NCBI RefSeq assembly: GCF_022549495.1
Contig: NZ_JAKZGD010000014.1
Span: 1 to 61,082 of the forward strand
Direction of reading: 5' to 3'
Length of the DNA: 61,082 bases
DNA from: Acinetobacter sp. ANC 4805
GTDB lineage: Bacteria > Pseudomonadota > Gammaproteobacteria > Pseudomonadales > Moraxellaceae
The translations under genes were made by a program, and so were the position numbers. Within the stretch, counting starts at the first letter, position 1; every line of letters begins with the position of its first letter. The notes beneath the pieces are model-generated. The model had not been told where the DNA came from. It made no database searches and saw only the letters and a program-made list of their open reading frames with translations. Positions 1 to 9,668 of this stretch are shown piece by piece.

Positions 1-184
1 CGATGATTCGTCATCATCAAGCTAGGTCGGCTATGTTACTCTAATCTATACTAAAGTCAACAGGTAATTTCGATATTTTTAAAACCTATCAATCACTCTA
101 AGAATCCAACCTTTCTAGCCAAATCCTTGTTTCTCAACAAGTTTTTATCTGCATCACCGCCGATGGATGTGCATTCTACAGTAT
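1..184. repeat. Left copy of terminal inverted repeat (rrn leader)
   Basis: Bases 1-184 are the near-exact reverse complement of 60890-61073, with only scattered mismatches (for example around 97-110). The repeat contains two promoter-like pairs pointing out of the window. In a bacterial chromosome, the usual long repeats carrying strong tandem promoters beside the origin are rRNA operon leaders. The 16S gene itself lies outside the window, so the rrn assignment is an inference. Confidence 0.8.
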
Positions 185-200
185 TCCAAAATCAATACAA
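33..200 (-). promoter_or_regulatory. Tandem promoters of a leftward rRNA operon (P1 and P2)
   Basis: On the minus strand, P1 has -35 TTGTAT (195-200), a 16-nt spacer and -10 TAGAAT (173-178). P2 has -35 TTGACT (55-60), a 16-nt spacer and -10 TAACAT (33-38). The same arrangement is repeated at the right end. Two strong promoters about 140 bp apart are typical of rrn leaders. Upstream of P1 (201-260) lies an AT-rich tract that could act as an UP element. Confidence 0.65.
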
Positions 201-328
201 CCCCCTTTTTTCTTATTTCTTTTTGAACGATTGTTTTTCAGGCTAAATCTGCTTTTTTAGTGATAGATCGTATATTTTCCACACTAAATCAGCAGTTTTA
301 GACTTTTTGGTCGCTCATCTTTTCAGCA

Positions 329-2452
329 TTAAGCTGATGCTGAAAAGCCTATCGTTTGAGAAACTTGGTATTTCACAGCCATTTCAGCATTTAAATGCTG
401 CAATATTTCATCGGCATGTTGAAATGGATGAAAACGGGCTTGTCGAATAATCACAGCAAAATCTCCTGCACATAGGCGGTTAAGCTGTTTTAGTTTGACT
501 GAAATCTGCTGTTCATTCATTTCAATACTTAACTGCTGACATACTTGCTTAAATAGCTGCAAGCGTTGTATGTAAGTTAAATAGTCAAAATGGATTTTGA
601 AATCAAAACGGCGCAAGGCAGCTTGATCAAGATCATCAAAACGATTGGTGGTGGTAATCACAATGCCATTAAAGCTTTCCATTTGTACGAGGAACTCATT
701 GACCTGGGCAATTTCCCAAGACCGAACTGCATTACGGCGGTCTTGTAATAAGCTGTCCACTTCATCTAGCAGTAAGACTGCTTTTTGTTCCTCTGCCTCA
801 GCAAACGCTTTTGCTAGATTTTGTTCCATTTCGCCAATATAAGGTGATTGTAGGTCTGAACCTCGCTTAATCAGTAAAGGTTGTCCAATATGATCCGCTA
901 ACCAACGAGCAAATGCCGTTTTCCCCGTACCTGATGCACCATATAAGCACAATCGCCCAAAGCCATGTTGTTTAATCCCTGCTGCAATCTGCATCATGTT
1001 GGCTTTGGTATTGATATATTCCAAATCATAGAATTTGGGTAAGCCAGTACTATCATATAATTTAATCCGATTGTGCCCCTGAGCAACTAACGTATTAGAA
1101 ACAAGTTGCAGCATGGTATTTTGAATTTGCAGGCTTTGATTAGCACGTTTTGCTGTCTTAGCCACACGATAGGCACGGCGCAATAATGCTGGTGATAAAT
1201 GAGCAGCATTTGCCAAAGCTTGCTGGTGCTGCTCACTGAGTTGGTCACCACAGTATTGCTCAATCATCTTCATTCTTTGTTGTTTCGGCGGAATCGTGAC
1301 TTCAAGGATCAAATCAAAACGACGCAAGAATGCTGGGTCAATCTGATCAGAATTGGATACCCAAATCGCTGGGGTACGATTCTGTTCCAGTATGCGATTG
1401 ACCCAAGCCTTTCGACTTTGTGCCGTACTTTTCATACCCGCGCCTTTTTCTGTGTCATTAAATACATCTTCAACTTCATCAAAAAGTAATAAAGCCGTCT
1501 GACCATCAAACACACTTTGCGCGGCACGATAGGCACATAATCGCCCTGTTGCAGTAATGGCATCACCATCCTCATCTTCACAAGCAATTTCAAACAGTTG
1601 TACCTGTAATGCCTCAGCCAGTACTTTGCACAACTGAGTCTTACCTGTGCCTGAGCTGCCATAGATAAAAATATTGACGCCCACTTGCGCCTGTTGTTTC
1701 ACCTGTTGGAGATAAGCAAGCAGTAAATCCAGTTGTGATTGAAGATGAGGGTAATCTTCTAGTGTCAATTCAGCTGCTGCACTTTTATTAATTGTGCCTA
1801 CAAATAAGTCCATCACATCATTGGCTTTGACCAATAATTTATCCACCAACTGAGCAGAAACCAAATCCAATTTACTGCGTAAATAACTGCTATATTCACG
1901 CTGTAAATGAATGAGTCCGCTTCGATGTAAGCACCCCTGTACTGCCAATGCCTGACGTACATCTTCATAAGGAATTGCCAAAATAATCGCTAAAGCTTTC
2001 ATACTTTTTGCGGCAGTTAATGTACCCAAATGATCTGCAATATCATCGAGTAATTGTTCACTATGTACCAACACCACAAAACCGAGAATTAAACATTCAA
2101 CTTCGTTTAAACCAAGCAATCGTTGCAACAGTTTCAGGTTATACGACAATTCCGCACTAAATTGAGCAGGATTTTGTACCTGTACAATTTCAGCCATCTG
2201 ATGAAGTTGAGCTAATTCCTGATATGCTATTTGTGAATTAAATTGTTCACCCAATAAAGCTTCAGAAAAGCCTAAATGTTTAGCAATCCATTGATGACTA
2301 AAACAATTATCATTGATAAATTCTTTCGCACCACCAAGCTCAACCAAAATACGTAATGCCCATAATTTTGCTAAAGGGTGTACTTCAGTTAAATATCGGT
2401 CTTCCTCTTGCTGCATATTTTGCATAAAAGGGTTATTCATAAAATCATTCAT
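329..2452 (-). CDS. Double AAA+ ATPase of unknown role
   Basis: A 707-aa cytosolic protein with an N-terminal helical region (about 1-230) and two AAA+ modules. Module 1 has Walker A GSSGTGKT (265-272) and Walker B LLLFDEVED (321-329). Module 2 has GASGTGKT (505-512) and LLLDEVDS (560-567). FLRRFD and ALRRFD sensor/arginine-finger regions follow each module. Two intact modules suggest a hexameric remodelling ATPase of the Cdc48/SpoVK style, but no substrate is indicated. It stands alone, with tyrS 500 bp upstream and the rrn leader downstream. A perfect 11-bp hairpin (319-329 with 337-347) overlaps the stop codon but lacks a U-tract. Start ATG 2452 or 2440; neither has a strong ribosome-binding site. 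Confidence 0.8.
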   Translation of the reverse strand: MNDFMNNPFMQNMQQEEDRYLTEVHPLAKLWALRILVELGGAKEFINDNCFSHQWIAKHLGFSEALLGEQFNSQIAYQELAQLHQMAEIVQVQNPAQFSAELSYNLKLLQRLLGLNEVECLILGFVVLVHSEQLLDDIADHLGTLTAAKSMKALAIILAIPYEDVRQALAVQGCLHRSGLIHLQREYSSYLRSKLDLVSAQLVDKLLVKANDVMDLFVGTINKSAAAELTLEDYPHLQSQLDLLLAYLQQVKQQAQVGVNIFIYGSSGTGKTQLCKVLAEALQVQLFEIACEDEDGDAITATGRLCAYRAAQSVFDGQTALLLFDEVEDVFNDTEKGAGMKSTAQSRKAWVNRILEQNRTPAIWVSNSDQIDPAFLRRFDLILEVTIPPKQQRMKMIEQYCGDQLSEQHQQALANAAHLSPALLRRAYRVAKTAKRANQSLQIQNTMLQLVSNTLVAQGHNRIKLYDSTGLPKFYDLEYINTKANMMQIAAGIKQHGFGRLCLYGASGTGKTAFARWLADHIGQPLLIKRGSDLQSPYIGEMEQNLAKAFAEAEEQKAVLLLDEVDSLLQDRRNAVRSWEIAQVNEFLVQMESFNGIVITTTNRFDDLDQAALRRFDFKIHFDYLTYIQRLQLFKQVCQQLSIEMNEQQISVKLKQLNRLCAGDFAVIIRQARFHPFQHADEILQHLNAEMAVKYQVSQTIGFSASA

Positions 2453-2920
2453 ATTATTTTGATATTATTTCTAAATGTCGTGCAGATTTAATCCTTGCCA
2501 TTTTTATTTAAAGGCAATAATCATCTACAAGAACATATTCATTCTTGGGAAATAAGATTTAAATTTTTTACTTCAATTAAATCTGGATAATAGAAAATAT
2601 TATCCTGTATTTAAATAAAGCCGATAAAGTAAGTTATTACACGCATGATTTCTCTCCCGAAGATGGCATACAGCCAAACATTCTTAAAACCAACAATCCA
2701 TGATTGCTGTGTATTGGGTTAAATCAAGATATTATGGTCATCCTGCAACCAGTCATTGTTTTAGGGCAATCTTGTCAAAGGCAACGGTACAAGATCAATA
2801 TTGAAGTGAGTGGAATTAAATAGAAGTCATTTTGGTTTTTAAGCGATTGACGCTTGATTTTGGCGTTATTCTAAAATGCTTATTATAAGTTCGCAAGAGT
2901 TTTTATTTATTATTAATAAA
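2453..2920. other. Gene-free stretch upstream of the AAA ATPase
   Basis: About 470 bp with no convincing ORF. The part nearest the ATPase is very AT-rich and presumably holds its promoter. The middle (2640-2860) is less AT-rich and could be a decayed gene, but I recognise no protein remnant in it. Confidence 0.4.
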
Positions 2921-2952
2921 AATAATGCCCATTTTAACAAATGGGCATTATT
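2913..2952 (-). terminator. Terminator of tyrS
   Basis: A 14-bp perfect stem (2921-2934 with 2939-2952) with a 4-nt loop lies just after the tyrS stop codon. Reading on the minus strand it is followed by a T-rich run, as expected for an intrinsic terminator. Confidence 0.85.
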
Positions 2953-2974
2953 TAAAGATCATTTAAAAATTAAA

Positions 2975-4210
<1,236 letters not shown>

Positions 4211-4268
4211 TTATTCAATTTGTGCGATATACTAACATTTTTTCAGCATCTTGCAGGATAAGTTGTAT

Positions 4269-5396
4269 ATGAGCGCAATCTATATTGGTGTAATGACAGG
4301 CACGAGCATGGATGGTGTTGATATTGTTGCAACTTCATTTGATCCTTTAACCTTACATGCCACACTCACCGTACCTTTTGAACAAGATTTACGTGATGAG
4401 TTAATGGCGTTGACCCTTCCAGATGACAATGAAATTGATCGTATGGGCAAAGCCGATGTCGCTTTGGCACAAATGATTGGAAATGGGATCAATCTGCTGA
4501 TTGAAAAGCATAATTTAGACCGAACTCAAATTAAAGCCATTGGTTCACATGGACAGACGATTCGTCATCGTCCAGAACATGGTTTTACCTTACAAATCGG
4601 CGACCCGAATATCATCACAGAAATTACACAACTACCTGTGGTCTCTGATTTCCGTCGTCGTGACATGGCAGCAGGTGGTCAAGGTGCACCTTTAGTTCCC
4701 GCCTTCCATCAAGCACTGTTTCAACATGACAATATCCATCGCGTGATTTTGAATTTGGGTGGGATTGCCAATGTCAGCATGTTGCCTGCAAATGACGTAG
4801 AAGGTGTGTATGGCTTTGATACAGGCCCTGCCAATATGCTCATGGATGCGTGGTGTCATCGTCATACAGGACACCCTTATGATGAAAATGGCGATTGGGC
4901 AGCCTACGGTCACCCGATTCGTTCTTTATTAGATCGTTTACATTCACATGAGTACTTTTCAAAAGAACCGCCAAAAAGTACAGGACGTGAAGACTTCCAT
5001 ATTGATTGGTTGGATGATCAACTGATCGATTGGCGTAATGATTTAACCTATGATGAACTCGAAGATACCCCTGAAAATATTCAAGCGACCTTACTCAAAC
5101 TGACAGTAAGAGCGATTCAAAAAGCCGTCTATCGCTCTAGTATGGAAACAGGTGAACTCTATGTTTGTGGTGGTGGCGCTTATAATTCTTATCTACTAGA
5201 ACAATTACGTTGGCGTTTGCGTAAACACAATTGGTCTGTACAAACCACGGATGCACTCGGTTTAGCACCGACATGGGTCGAAGCAACGGCGTTTGCTTGG
5301 CTTGCAATGCGTTTCGTTGAACAACTGAGTGGGAATTTACCAGCCGTCACAGGTGCAGTAGGTGATCGTATTCTTGGAACAGTCACTATCGTTTAA
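4269..5396 (+). CDS. anmK: Anhydro-N-acetylmuramic acid kinase
   Basis: A 375-aa cytosolic kinase that hydrolyses and phosphorylates 1,6-anhydro-MurNAc to MurNAc-6-phosphate during peptidoglycan recycling. The N-terminal phosphate-binding motif GVMTGTSMDG and the ASKHA-type pattern (GSHGQT, NLGGIAN, GFDTGPANML, CGGGAYN) are all visible. I start at ATG 4269, which places the motif at residues 7-16 as in the family. Another recycling enzyme, mpl, lies 38 kb away in the same window. It converges on erpA and shares a bidirectional terminator with it. Confidence 0.95.
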   Translation: MSAIYIGVMTGTSMDGVDIVATSFDPLTLHATLTVPFEQDLRDELMALTLPDDNEIDRMGKADVALAQMIGNGINLLIEKHNLDRTQIKAIGSHGQTIRHRPEHGFTLQIGDPNIITEITQLPVVSDFRRRDMAAGGQGAPLVPAFHQALFQHDNIHRVILNLGGIANVSMLPANDVEGVYGFDTGPANMLMDAWCHRHTGHPYDENGDWAAYGHPIRSLLDRLHSHEYFSKEPPKSTGREDFHIDWLDDQLIDWRNDLTYDELEDTPENIQATLLKLTVRAIQKAVYRSSMETGELYVCGGGAYNSYLLEQLRWRLRKHNWSVQTTDALGLAPTWVEATAFAWLAMRFVEQLSGNLPAVTGAVGDRILGTVTIV

Positions 5397-5403
5397 TGCC
5401 AAT

Positions 5404-5436
5404 AAAAAAAGCTTCTCAATTGGAGAAGCTTTTTTT
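5404..5436. terminator. Bidirectional terminator between anmK and erpA
   Basis: A perfect stem (GCTTCTC / GAGAAGC plus A/T flanks) with a short loop has seven A on the left and seven T on the right. It can therefore stop transcription from both convergent genes. Confidence 0.9.
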
Positions 5437-5451
5437 GATATCAACAAATTT

Positions 5452-5787
5452 TTAAATCGAGAAAGATGACCCACAACCGCATGTGGTTGTTGCATTTGGG
5501 TTTTGAATAATAAAACGTGAGCCATCTAAGCCTTCTGTATAGTCGACAACTGAACCGACTAAATACTGATAGCTGAGTGAATCCACGAGCATTTTTACAT
5601 CACCATTCATGAATTCAGCATCATCTTCATTGACGCTTTCTGCAAAGTTAAAACCATAAGAAAATCCTGAGCATCCACCACCTGTTACATAGACACGTAA
5701 CATCAGATCGTTATTCCCTTCACTTTCGCGTAGTTGGCGAACTTTGTTGGCAGCATTATCTGACAATTCTAGAGCTTGGGCGTTCAT
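5452..5787 (-). CDS. erpA: Iron-sulfur cluster insertion protein ErpA
   Basis: A 111-aa A-type Fe-S carrier protein that delivers clusters to apo-enzymes in the cytosol. The three cluster cysteines are present: C39 in GGGCSGF, and C103 and C105 in CGCGSSF near the C-terminus. Overall length and the [15 protein letters not shown] ending fit ErpA better than IscA. It is separated from the downstream anmK by a shared terminator. Upstream (5830-5868) lies a hairpin that ends the binding-protein cluster. Confidence 0.92.
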   Translation of the reverse strand: MNAQALELSDNAANKVRQLRESEGNNDLMLRVYVTGGGCSGFSYGFNFAESVNEDDAEFMNGDVKMLVDSLSYQYLVGSVVDYTEGLDGSRFIIQNPNATTTCGCGSSFSI

Positions 5788-5821
5788 GGTCGGTATTCCT
5801 CAGACTTCAATATGTCTTTCA

Positions 5822-5868
5822 TAAATAAAAGACCTGATATTTAGTATAGCATACTCAATATCGGGTCT
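5822..5868 (-). terminator. Terminator at the end of the binding-protein-like cluster
   Basis: The arms 5830-5841 and 5857-5868 pair over 12 bp with one G.T. A T-rich run follows on the minus strand (TTTTATTTAT). It lies 42 nt downstream of the first paralog's stop codon and just upstream of erpA. A TATACT -10-like element for erpA lies in the loop. Confidence 0.65.
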
Positions 5869-5909
5869 GTATTTGAAGTTTAAAGTACGATTACCGCATT
5901 TTTAGCAGA

Positions 5910-6914
5910 TTATTTATAATTCTCTTCTTGTAATGCACATTCAAAATTCTTGGCATCTTCACGACAACGGAATTGCCATAACAATTTCATCATACGCTTG
6001 TCATAGATTCCTCTTGCGGTCAGGTTAATACGTGCTTCTCGCATAAGTTTTTGATAACCTGGTTTGTCAGAGGCAGGAACTTCCATCCAATATTTTTGCG
6101 GAATGTCAGCTTTCATTTTACCCAAGATACCAAAAGCACGTGGTAATTGAGCCTTCACCCATTCTCTTGATTTTTGACCAAAACCTGCTGGGAATTTATC
6201 CGGATGAATAATTAAATTACCTGTCACTTGCAAGATCGGGTAATTCACAATCGCACCTTTAGTACCCAGTCCTTTATGAAGCTCCAGCGGTTTAAATGCA
6301 GCCGCAGGTGCACCAATAATATCCACCTGACCATTATTAAACTTGGCACCAAAGTTAGTAATATCAGAATTTACAGCTTGTGCACCCACCTGTGAGGCCA
6401 TAATTTTTTGCGCTTCATCATAGTCTAAAACGGCAATTTTTTTACCCGCAGCTTTAGCAACCGTATTGATATTACGGTCATTGACCAATAAATATGCATC
6501 ACCAATAGGGATTACGCCGACAACTTCATATTTACCATTCACCATCGCTTTAGCAAAAGTTGGACTTGCCAAACCTTGCATCACTTTCACAGCAAGCTTA
6601 AGGTCTGTGATTGCACCAATCGCATCTAATGACCCTGTAAATTGGTTAAACTGGCGACCACGCATTCCTGTAATGCTCACGCCATCACATTTTCCTGCTT
6701 TAAAATCTTCTGCAATAACCGCTTCATTGGTTCCCACTTTGAGCTCAATATCAGCCCCCCAAGTTTTAGCAGCAAGCTGATAATCTTTCATTAATGCATA
6801 GACATCACCGCTTTTTCCAACAATGTCAAATACACAAATCGTTTGTTTTGCCTGTGCTCCAGCAGACACCGCAGCAATCCCTGTCGCAAGTAGTAAAGTT
6901 TTAGACCATTGCAT
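5910..6914 (-). CDS. Periplasmic binding-protein-like protein, paralog 1 of 5
   Basis: A 334-aa exported protein. The signal peptide is residues 1-22 (MQWSKTLLLATG, cleaved after AQA). The mature chain starts with CVFD-type ICVFDIVGKSG, has GKCDGV and GMRGRQFNQFTGSLDAIG, a central GKKIAVLDYDEAQ, and ends with two cysteines (FRC, FECAL). Four cysteines are conserved in all five paralogs, suggesting two disulfides. There is no membrane segment besides the signal peptide. I recall relatives annotated putative solute-binding protein (DUF6091-like), AdeT or RND transporter; the last does not fit a soluble protein. I start at Met 6914, preceded by AAAGGA, not at the 22-residue-longer ATG. It resembles paralog 2 most. 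Confidence 0.75.
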   Translation of the reverse strand: MQWSKTLLLATGIAAVSAGAQAKQTICVFDIVGKSGDVYALMKDYQLAAKTWGADIELKVGTNEAVIAEDFKAGKCDGVSITGMRGRQFNQFTGSLDAIGAITDLKLAVKVMQGLASPTFAKAMVNGKYEVVGVIPIGDAYLLVNDRNINTVAKAAGKKIAVLDYDEAQKIMASQVGAQAVNSDITNFGAKFNNGQVDIIGAPAAAFKPLELHKGLGTKGAIVNYPILQVTGNLIIHPDKFPAGFGQKSREWVKAQLPRAFGILGKMKADIPQKYWMEVPASDKPGYQKLMREARINLTARGIYDKRMMKLLWQFRCREDAKNFECALQEENYK

Positions 6915-7150
6915 GTTATTTTTTCCTTTGCATCTATACTGTTTGTTGTTGCATAACACTTCGTATATGAAAAGCAACATTCCATATTAATCGGGTGTTT
7001 AAATGAATATATGTTCAAATTCAGTGCTGTTTAATCGTCCTGATTAAAACATATTTTAAATCTTCACGATTTCATTTGGTTTTTTATATGTTGGTATGAT
7101 TGCGATCTTTCTATATAAAGACAATGACTTAAATGACAAGCACTTAAAAA

Positions 7151-7174
7151 CAAAAAGCCTAGAAAAATCTAGGC
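7151..7174 (-). terminator. Terminator after paralog 2
   Basis: A seven-bp stem GCCTAGA / TCTAGGC with a four-base loop (7157-7174) is followed on the minus strand by TTTTTGTTTTT. It lies 30 nt after the stop codon of the gene at 7203. Confidence 0.8.
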
Positions 7175-7202
7175 CTTAAGTTATATCTATAGCAATTGAT
7201 GA

Positions 7203-8210
7203 TTATTCACCAGGTAATGCACATTCAAAGTTCGCTTTGTCTACTGAACAACGTGCTTTTTTCAATACAGTCATCATACTTGCATCATAAATACCACGTT
7301 TAGTCATTTCCAAACGACCATCGCGCATTAATTTTTGATACTTCAACTTATCTTCAGGCGTTAAGTTCATTTTGTATTTCGCTGGAATTTCAGCTTCGTA
7401 ACGTTTGATCATTGCAAAAGCTTTTGGAAGTTGCTTCACAAAATAATCACGAGATTTTTGACCAAAACCAGCTGGGAATTTCTCTGGACGTAAAACAAGA
7501 TCCGCAGTCACTTGTAACACTGGGAAGTTAAACATCGCACCATTTGCACCTAAACCTTTGCTTAATTCTAATGGTTTATAAGCATAAGCAGGCGCACCAA
7601 CCATGTCTACTTGACCATTGTTAAATTTCGCCGCGAAGTTTGAAATGTCAGAAAGTACAGCTTGAGCACCTACGCGTTGTACCATGATTTTTTGTGCATC
7701 ATCATAACCCAATACTGCGAATTTTTTACCCGCTGCTTTTTCGATTGAGTTAATGCTCTTATCACGTACAAAGATATATGCTGCACCTAGTGGAGCAATA
7801 CCACCAACTTCGTATTTATTACCACCAAGATTCGTGGTCATCTTTGCTGCATTACGCGCATCTAAAACATAAGTGATTGCACGTTGAGCAATTTCATTAC
7901 TCGGTGCACCACCTAAAGAATCAATAGAACCCGCAAACTTGTTATATGGACGAGCACGCATTGCTGTCATTGCTACAGCAGCACATTTACCCGCTTTAAA
8001 GTTATTGTCCGCAACTTGCTCATCAGTAATCGCAAGAAGATTTACGTCAGCCCCCCAGCCTTTTGCTGCAAGTGCCCAATCCTGCATCATTTTGTATGAT
8101 TCACCTGACTTTCCTAATAAGTCGAATACACACACATCAATTGCTGCTTGAGTAGAAGCAGATACGCTTAAGATCGAAGTTGCTGCAATGGCCAATGCAA
8201 TTTTTTTCAT
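7203..8210 (-). CDS. Periplasmic binding-protein-like protein, paralog 2 of 5
   Basis: A 335-aa exported protein with a signal peptide of about 22 residues (MKKIALAIAATSILSVSAS, TQA cleavage). It carries the family landmarks VCVFDLLGKSGE, GKCAAVAMTAMRARPYNKFAGS, GKKFAVLGYDDAQK, KFNNGQVDMVGAPAYAYKPLEL, and the two C-terminal cysteines (ARCSVDKANFECALPGE). Start choice: AAAGG lies 8 nt before Met 8210 but directly abuts Met 8219, so 8210 is preferred. A 17-bp palindrome sits just upstream of that ribosome-binding site (8226-8242). It has its own terminator, so it is probably a separate transcript. Function as in paralog 1: soluble ligand binding is likely, ligand unknown. Confidence 0.75.
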   Translation of the reverse strand: MKKIALAIAATSILSVSASTQAAIDVCVFDLLGKSGESYKMMQDWALAAKGWGADVNLLAITDEQVADNNFKAGKCAAVAMTAMRARPYNKFAGSIDSLGGAPSNEIAQRAITYVLDARNAAKMTTNLGGNKYEVGGIAPLGAAYIFVRDKSINSIEKAAGKKFAVLGYDDAQKIMVQRVGAQAVLSDISNFAAKFNNGQVDMVGAPAYAYKPLELSKGLGANGAMFNFPVLQVTADLVLRPEKFPAGFGQKSRDYFVKQLPKAFAMIKRYEAEIPAKYKMNLTPEDKLKYQKLMRDGRLEMTKRGIYDASMMTVLKKARCSVDKANFECALPGE

Positions 8211-8225
8211 ATTTTTCATCCTTTC

Positions 8226-8242
8226 ACAAACTTGAAGTTTGT
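8226..8242 (-). promoter_or_regulatory. Palindrome next to the ribosome-binding site of paralog 2
   Basis: ACAAACTT-G-AAGTTTGT is a perfect inverted repeat 16 nt before the chosen start. In RNA it forms a hairpin immediately 5' of the Shine-Dalgarno sequence. It could be an operator or an mRNA stability element; neither is proven. Confidence 0.35.
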
Positions 8243-8281
8243 CTCCTTGTTCGAAGCAAATATTAATCATGTTTTCCAAAA

Positions 8282-8307
8282 AAAAATAGAGCTCGTACTC
8301 TATTTTT
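8282..8307. terminator. TAGAG/CTCTA hairpin with A and T runs
   Basis: AAAAATAGAG (8282-8291) and CTCTATTTTT (8298-8307) pair around a six-base loop. On the minus strand a T-run follows, so it can terminate transcripts from paralog 3 (stop at 8425). It could also lie in the leader of paralog 2. A similar hairpin precedes paralog 5 (11826-11852). Confidence 0.55.
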
Positions 8308-8424
8308 ATGTCAATACTGTTTGTTTTTTGTCCTGATTTATCTTATTCACATATTTTCATAAATTTATTGGTTTAATTCACTCACTTTTTACTGATTTAT
8401 AAACCTAGAATTCCTGAGCAGCTT

Positions 8425-9426
8425 TTATTCGCCACTCAAAGAACATTCAAAGTTTGTACGTTCAACCGTACAACGTGCTCTTTTAAGCACATTCATCATG
8501 CTCGCATCATATACACCTTGTCTAGTGAGATTCATTCGACCATCACGCAACATCTTTTGGTAACGAATTTTGTCTTCATTGGATAATGTGATTCTTTTTG
8601 CACTCATACCCGCTTCTAAACGCTGTACCATTGCAAAGTTACTTGGCAATTTATTCACAAACCATTGTCTAGATTGGGATCCAAAATTCGCAGGGAATTT
8701 ACTTGGACGAATCACCAAATCCCCTGTAATGTTGACAACAGGGAAATTAAATAATGCTCCATTCACTAAACCTTTACTAATTTCTAAAGGTTTATAAGCA
8801 TAAGCAGGTGCAGCAATAACATCCACTTGACCACTGTTAAATTTCTTCACAAAATCTGAAATATCAGAGGGCACAGCAACAAGATCTATACTTTCAACAA
8901 TCGTTCTTTGCGCTTGATCATAATGTAAATATGCAAATTTTTTGCCTTTGGCTTTTTCAATCGTATCTAAGTTTTTATCACGAACGAAAATGTAGGCTAA
9001 ACCAACTTGAATAATACCAACAACTTCATATTTTTCACCATTGGTTGTTGCTGTTAAACGATGCTGATTTCGCTTATCAAGGACATACGTAATTGCTTTT
9101 TGCGCAATTGCATTACTGGTTACGGCACCCACTGCATCGACAGATCCTGCAAACTTATTATATTTACGAGCGCGCATCGAAGTCATATAAACGCCGTCAC
9201 ATTTGCCCGCATCAAAATCTCTTTCAGCTTTTTCTTCATCTTGATAAGGGATCAGTTCAATATCTCCTTGCCAAGTTTTAGACGCGAGTTTCCACTCTTC
9301 AACAAGTTTGTAAGATTCTCCAGCTTTGCCTAGTAAATCGAATACACAAATTTCTTGTTTTGCTTGTACAGAAGTGCTCATGACAAATAGAGTAGCTGCA
9401 CCCAATGTCCAAATTCCTTTTTTCAT
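8425..9426 (-). CDS. Periplasmic binding-protein-like protein, paralog 3 of 5
   Basis: A 333-aa exported protein. Start at Met 9426 gives a clean signal peptide (MKKGIWTLGAATLFVMSTSVQA). It contains ICVFDLLGKAGE, GKCDGVYMTSMRARKYNKF, GKKFAYLHYDQAQ, VKKFNSGQVDVIAAPAYAYKPLEI and ARCTVERTNFECSLSGE. It is most similar to paralog 4; they share the YLHYD and SDFVKKFNS variants, while paralogs 1 and 2 share the LGYD/LDYD and KFNNGQVD variants. Upstream DNA carries four copies of a 10-bp tandem repeat (9471-9510). No transporter permease or ATPase lies nearby. Confidence 0.75.
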   Translation of the reverse strand: MKKGIWTLGAATLFVMSTSVQAKQEICVFDLLGKAGESYKLVEEWKLASKTWQGDIELIPYQDEEKAERDFDAGKCDGVYMTSMRARKYNKFAGSVDAVGAVTSNAIAQKAITYVLDKRNQHRLTATTNGEKYEVVGIIQVGLAYIFVRDKNLDTIEKAKGKKFAYLHYDQAQRTIVESIDLVAVPSDISDFVKKFNSGQVDVIAAPAYAYKPLEISKGLVNGALFNFPVVNITGDLVIRPSKFPANFGSQSRQWFVNKLPSNFAMVQRLEAGMSAKRITLSNEDKIRYQKMLRDGRMNLTRQGVYDASMMNVLKRARCTVERTNFECSLSGE

Positions 9427-9470
9427 CTTGTTTTCCCTTATTTGCTGTTCTTGCATATTTTTCCACCAAA

Positions 9471-9510
9471 TTGAGTCAAATATAGTCAAATATAGTCAAA
9501 TATAGTCAAA
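9471..9510. repeat. Four-copy 10-bp tandem repeat upstream of paralog 3
   Basis: The unit TATAGTCAAA is repeated three times exactly (9481-9510), preceded by a degenerate copy TTGAGTCAAA (9471-9480). On the coding strand of paralog 3 it reads TTTGACTATA, with TTGACT hexamers on the same helical face every 10 bp. It starts 45 bp upstream of the start codon. Confidence 0.9.
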
Positions 9511-9612
9511 TACTGCTTAAAAACCTAGTGATTTTATCGACATACGTCGGTTTTTTATAATTTTTTACATAATTCATCACATTTTCACAAATAACTTGAT
9601 GAATATTTTGAT

Positions 9613-9641
9613 GGAGTGATCATTTATTAAAAATAATCACT
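9613..9641 (-). terminator. Hairpin after paralog 4
   Basis: GAGTGAT (9613-9619) pairs with ATCACTC (9635-9641), with further A/T pairing in the loop. It lies 28 nt after the paralog 4 stop. The U-tract after it is poor, so termination is uncertain. Confidence 0.4.
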
Positions 9642-9668
9642 CTATTAAATTTATATAATAAAAATAAC

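Noticed and set aside
1..184. Terminal inverted repeats as ends of a linear replicon or large transposon
   Set aside because: No transposase or telomere-type hairpin is present; the repeat contains promoter pairs pointing outwards, which fits rRNA operon leaders better.
9471..9510. TTGACT repeats as multiple overlapping promoters
   Set aside because: The 10-bp period gives TTGACT-to-TATATT spacings of 10 or 20 nt, not the 16-18 nt needed for sigma-70.
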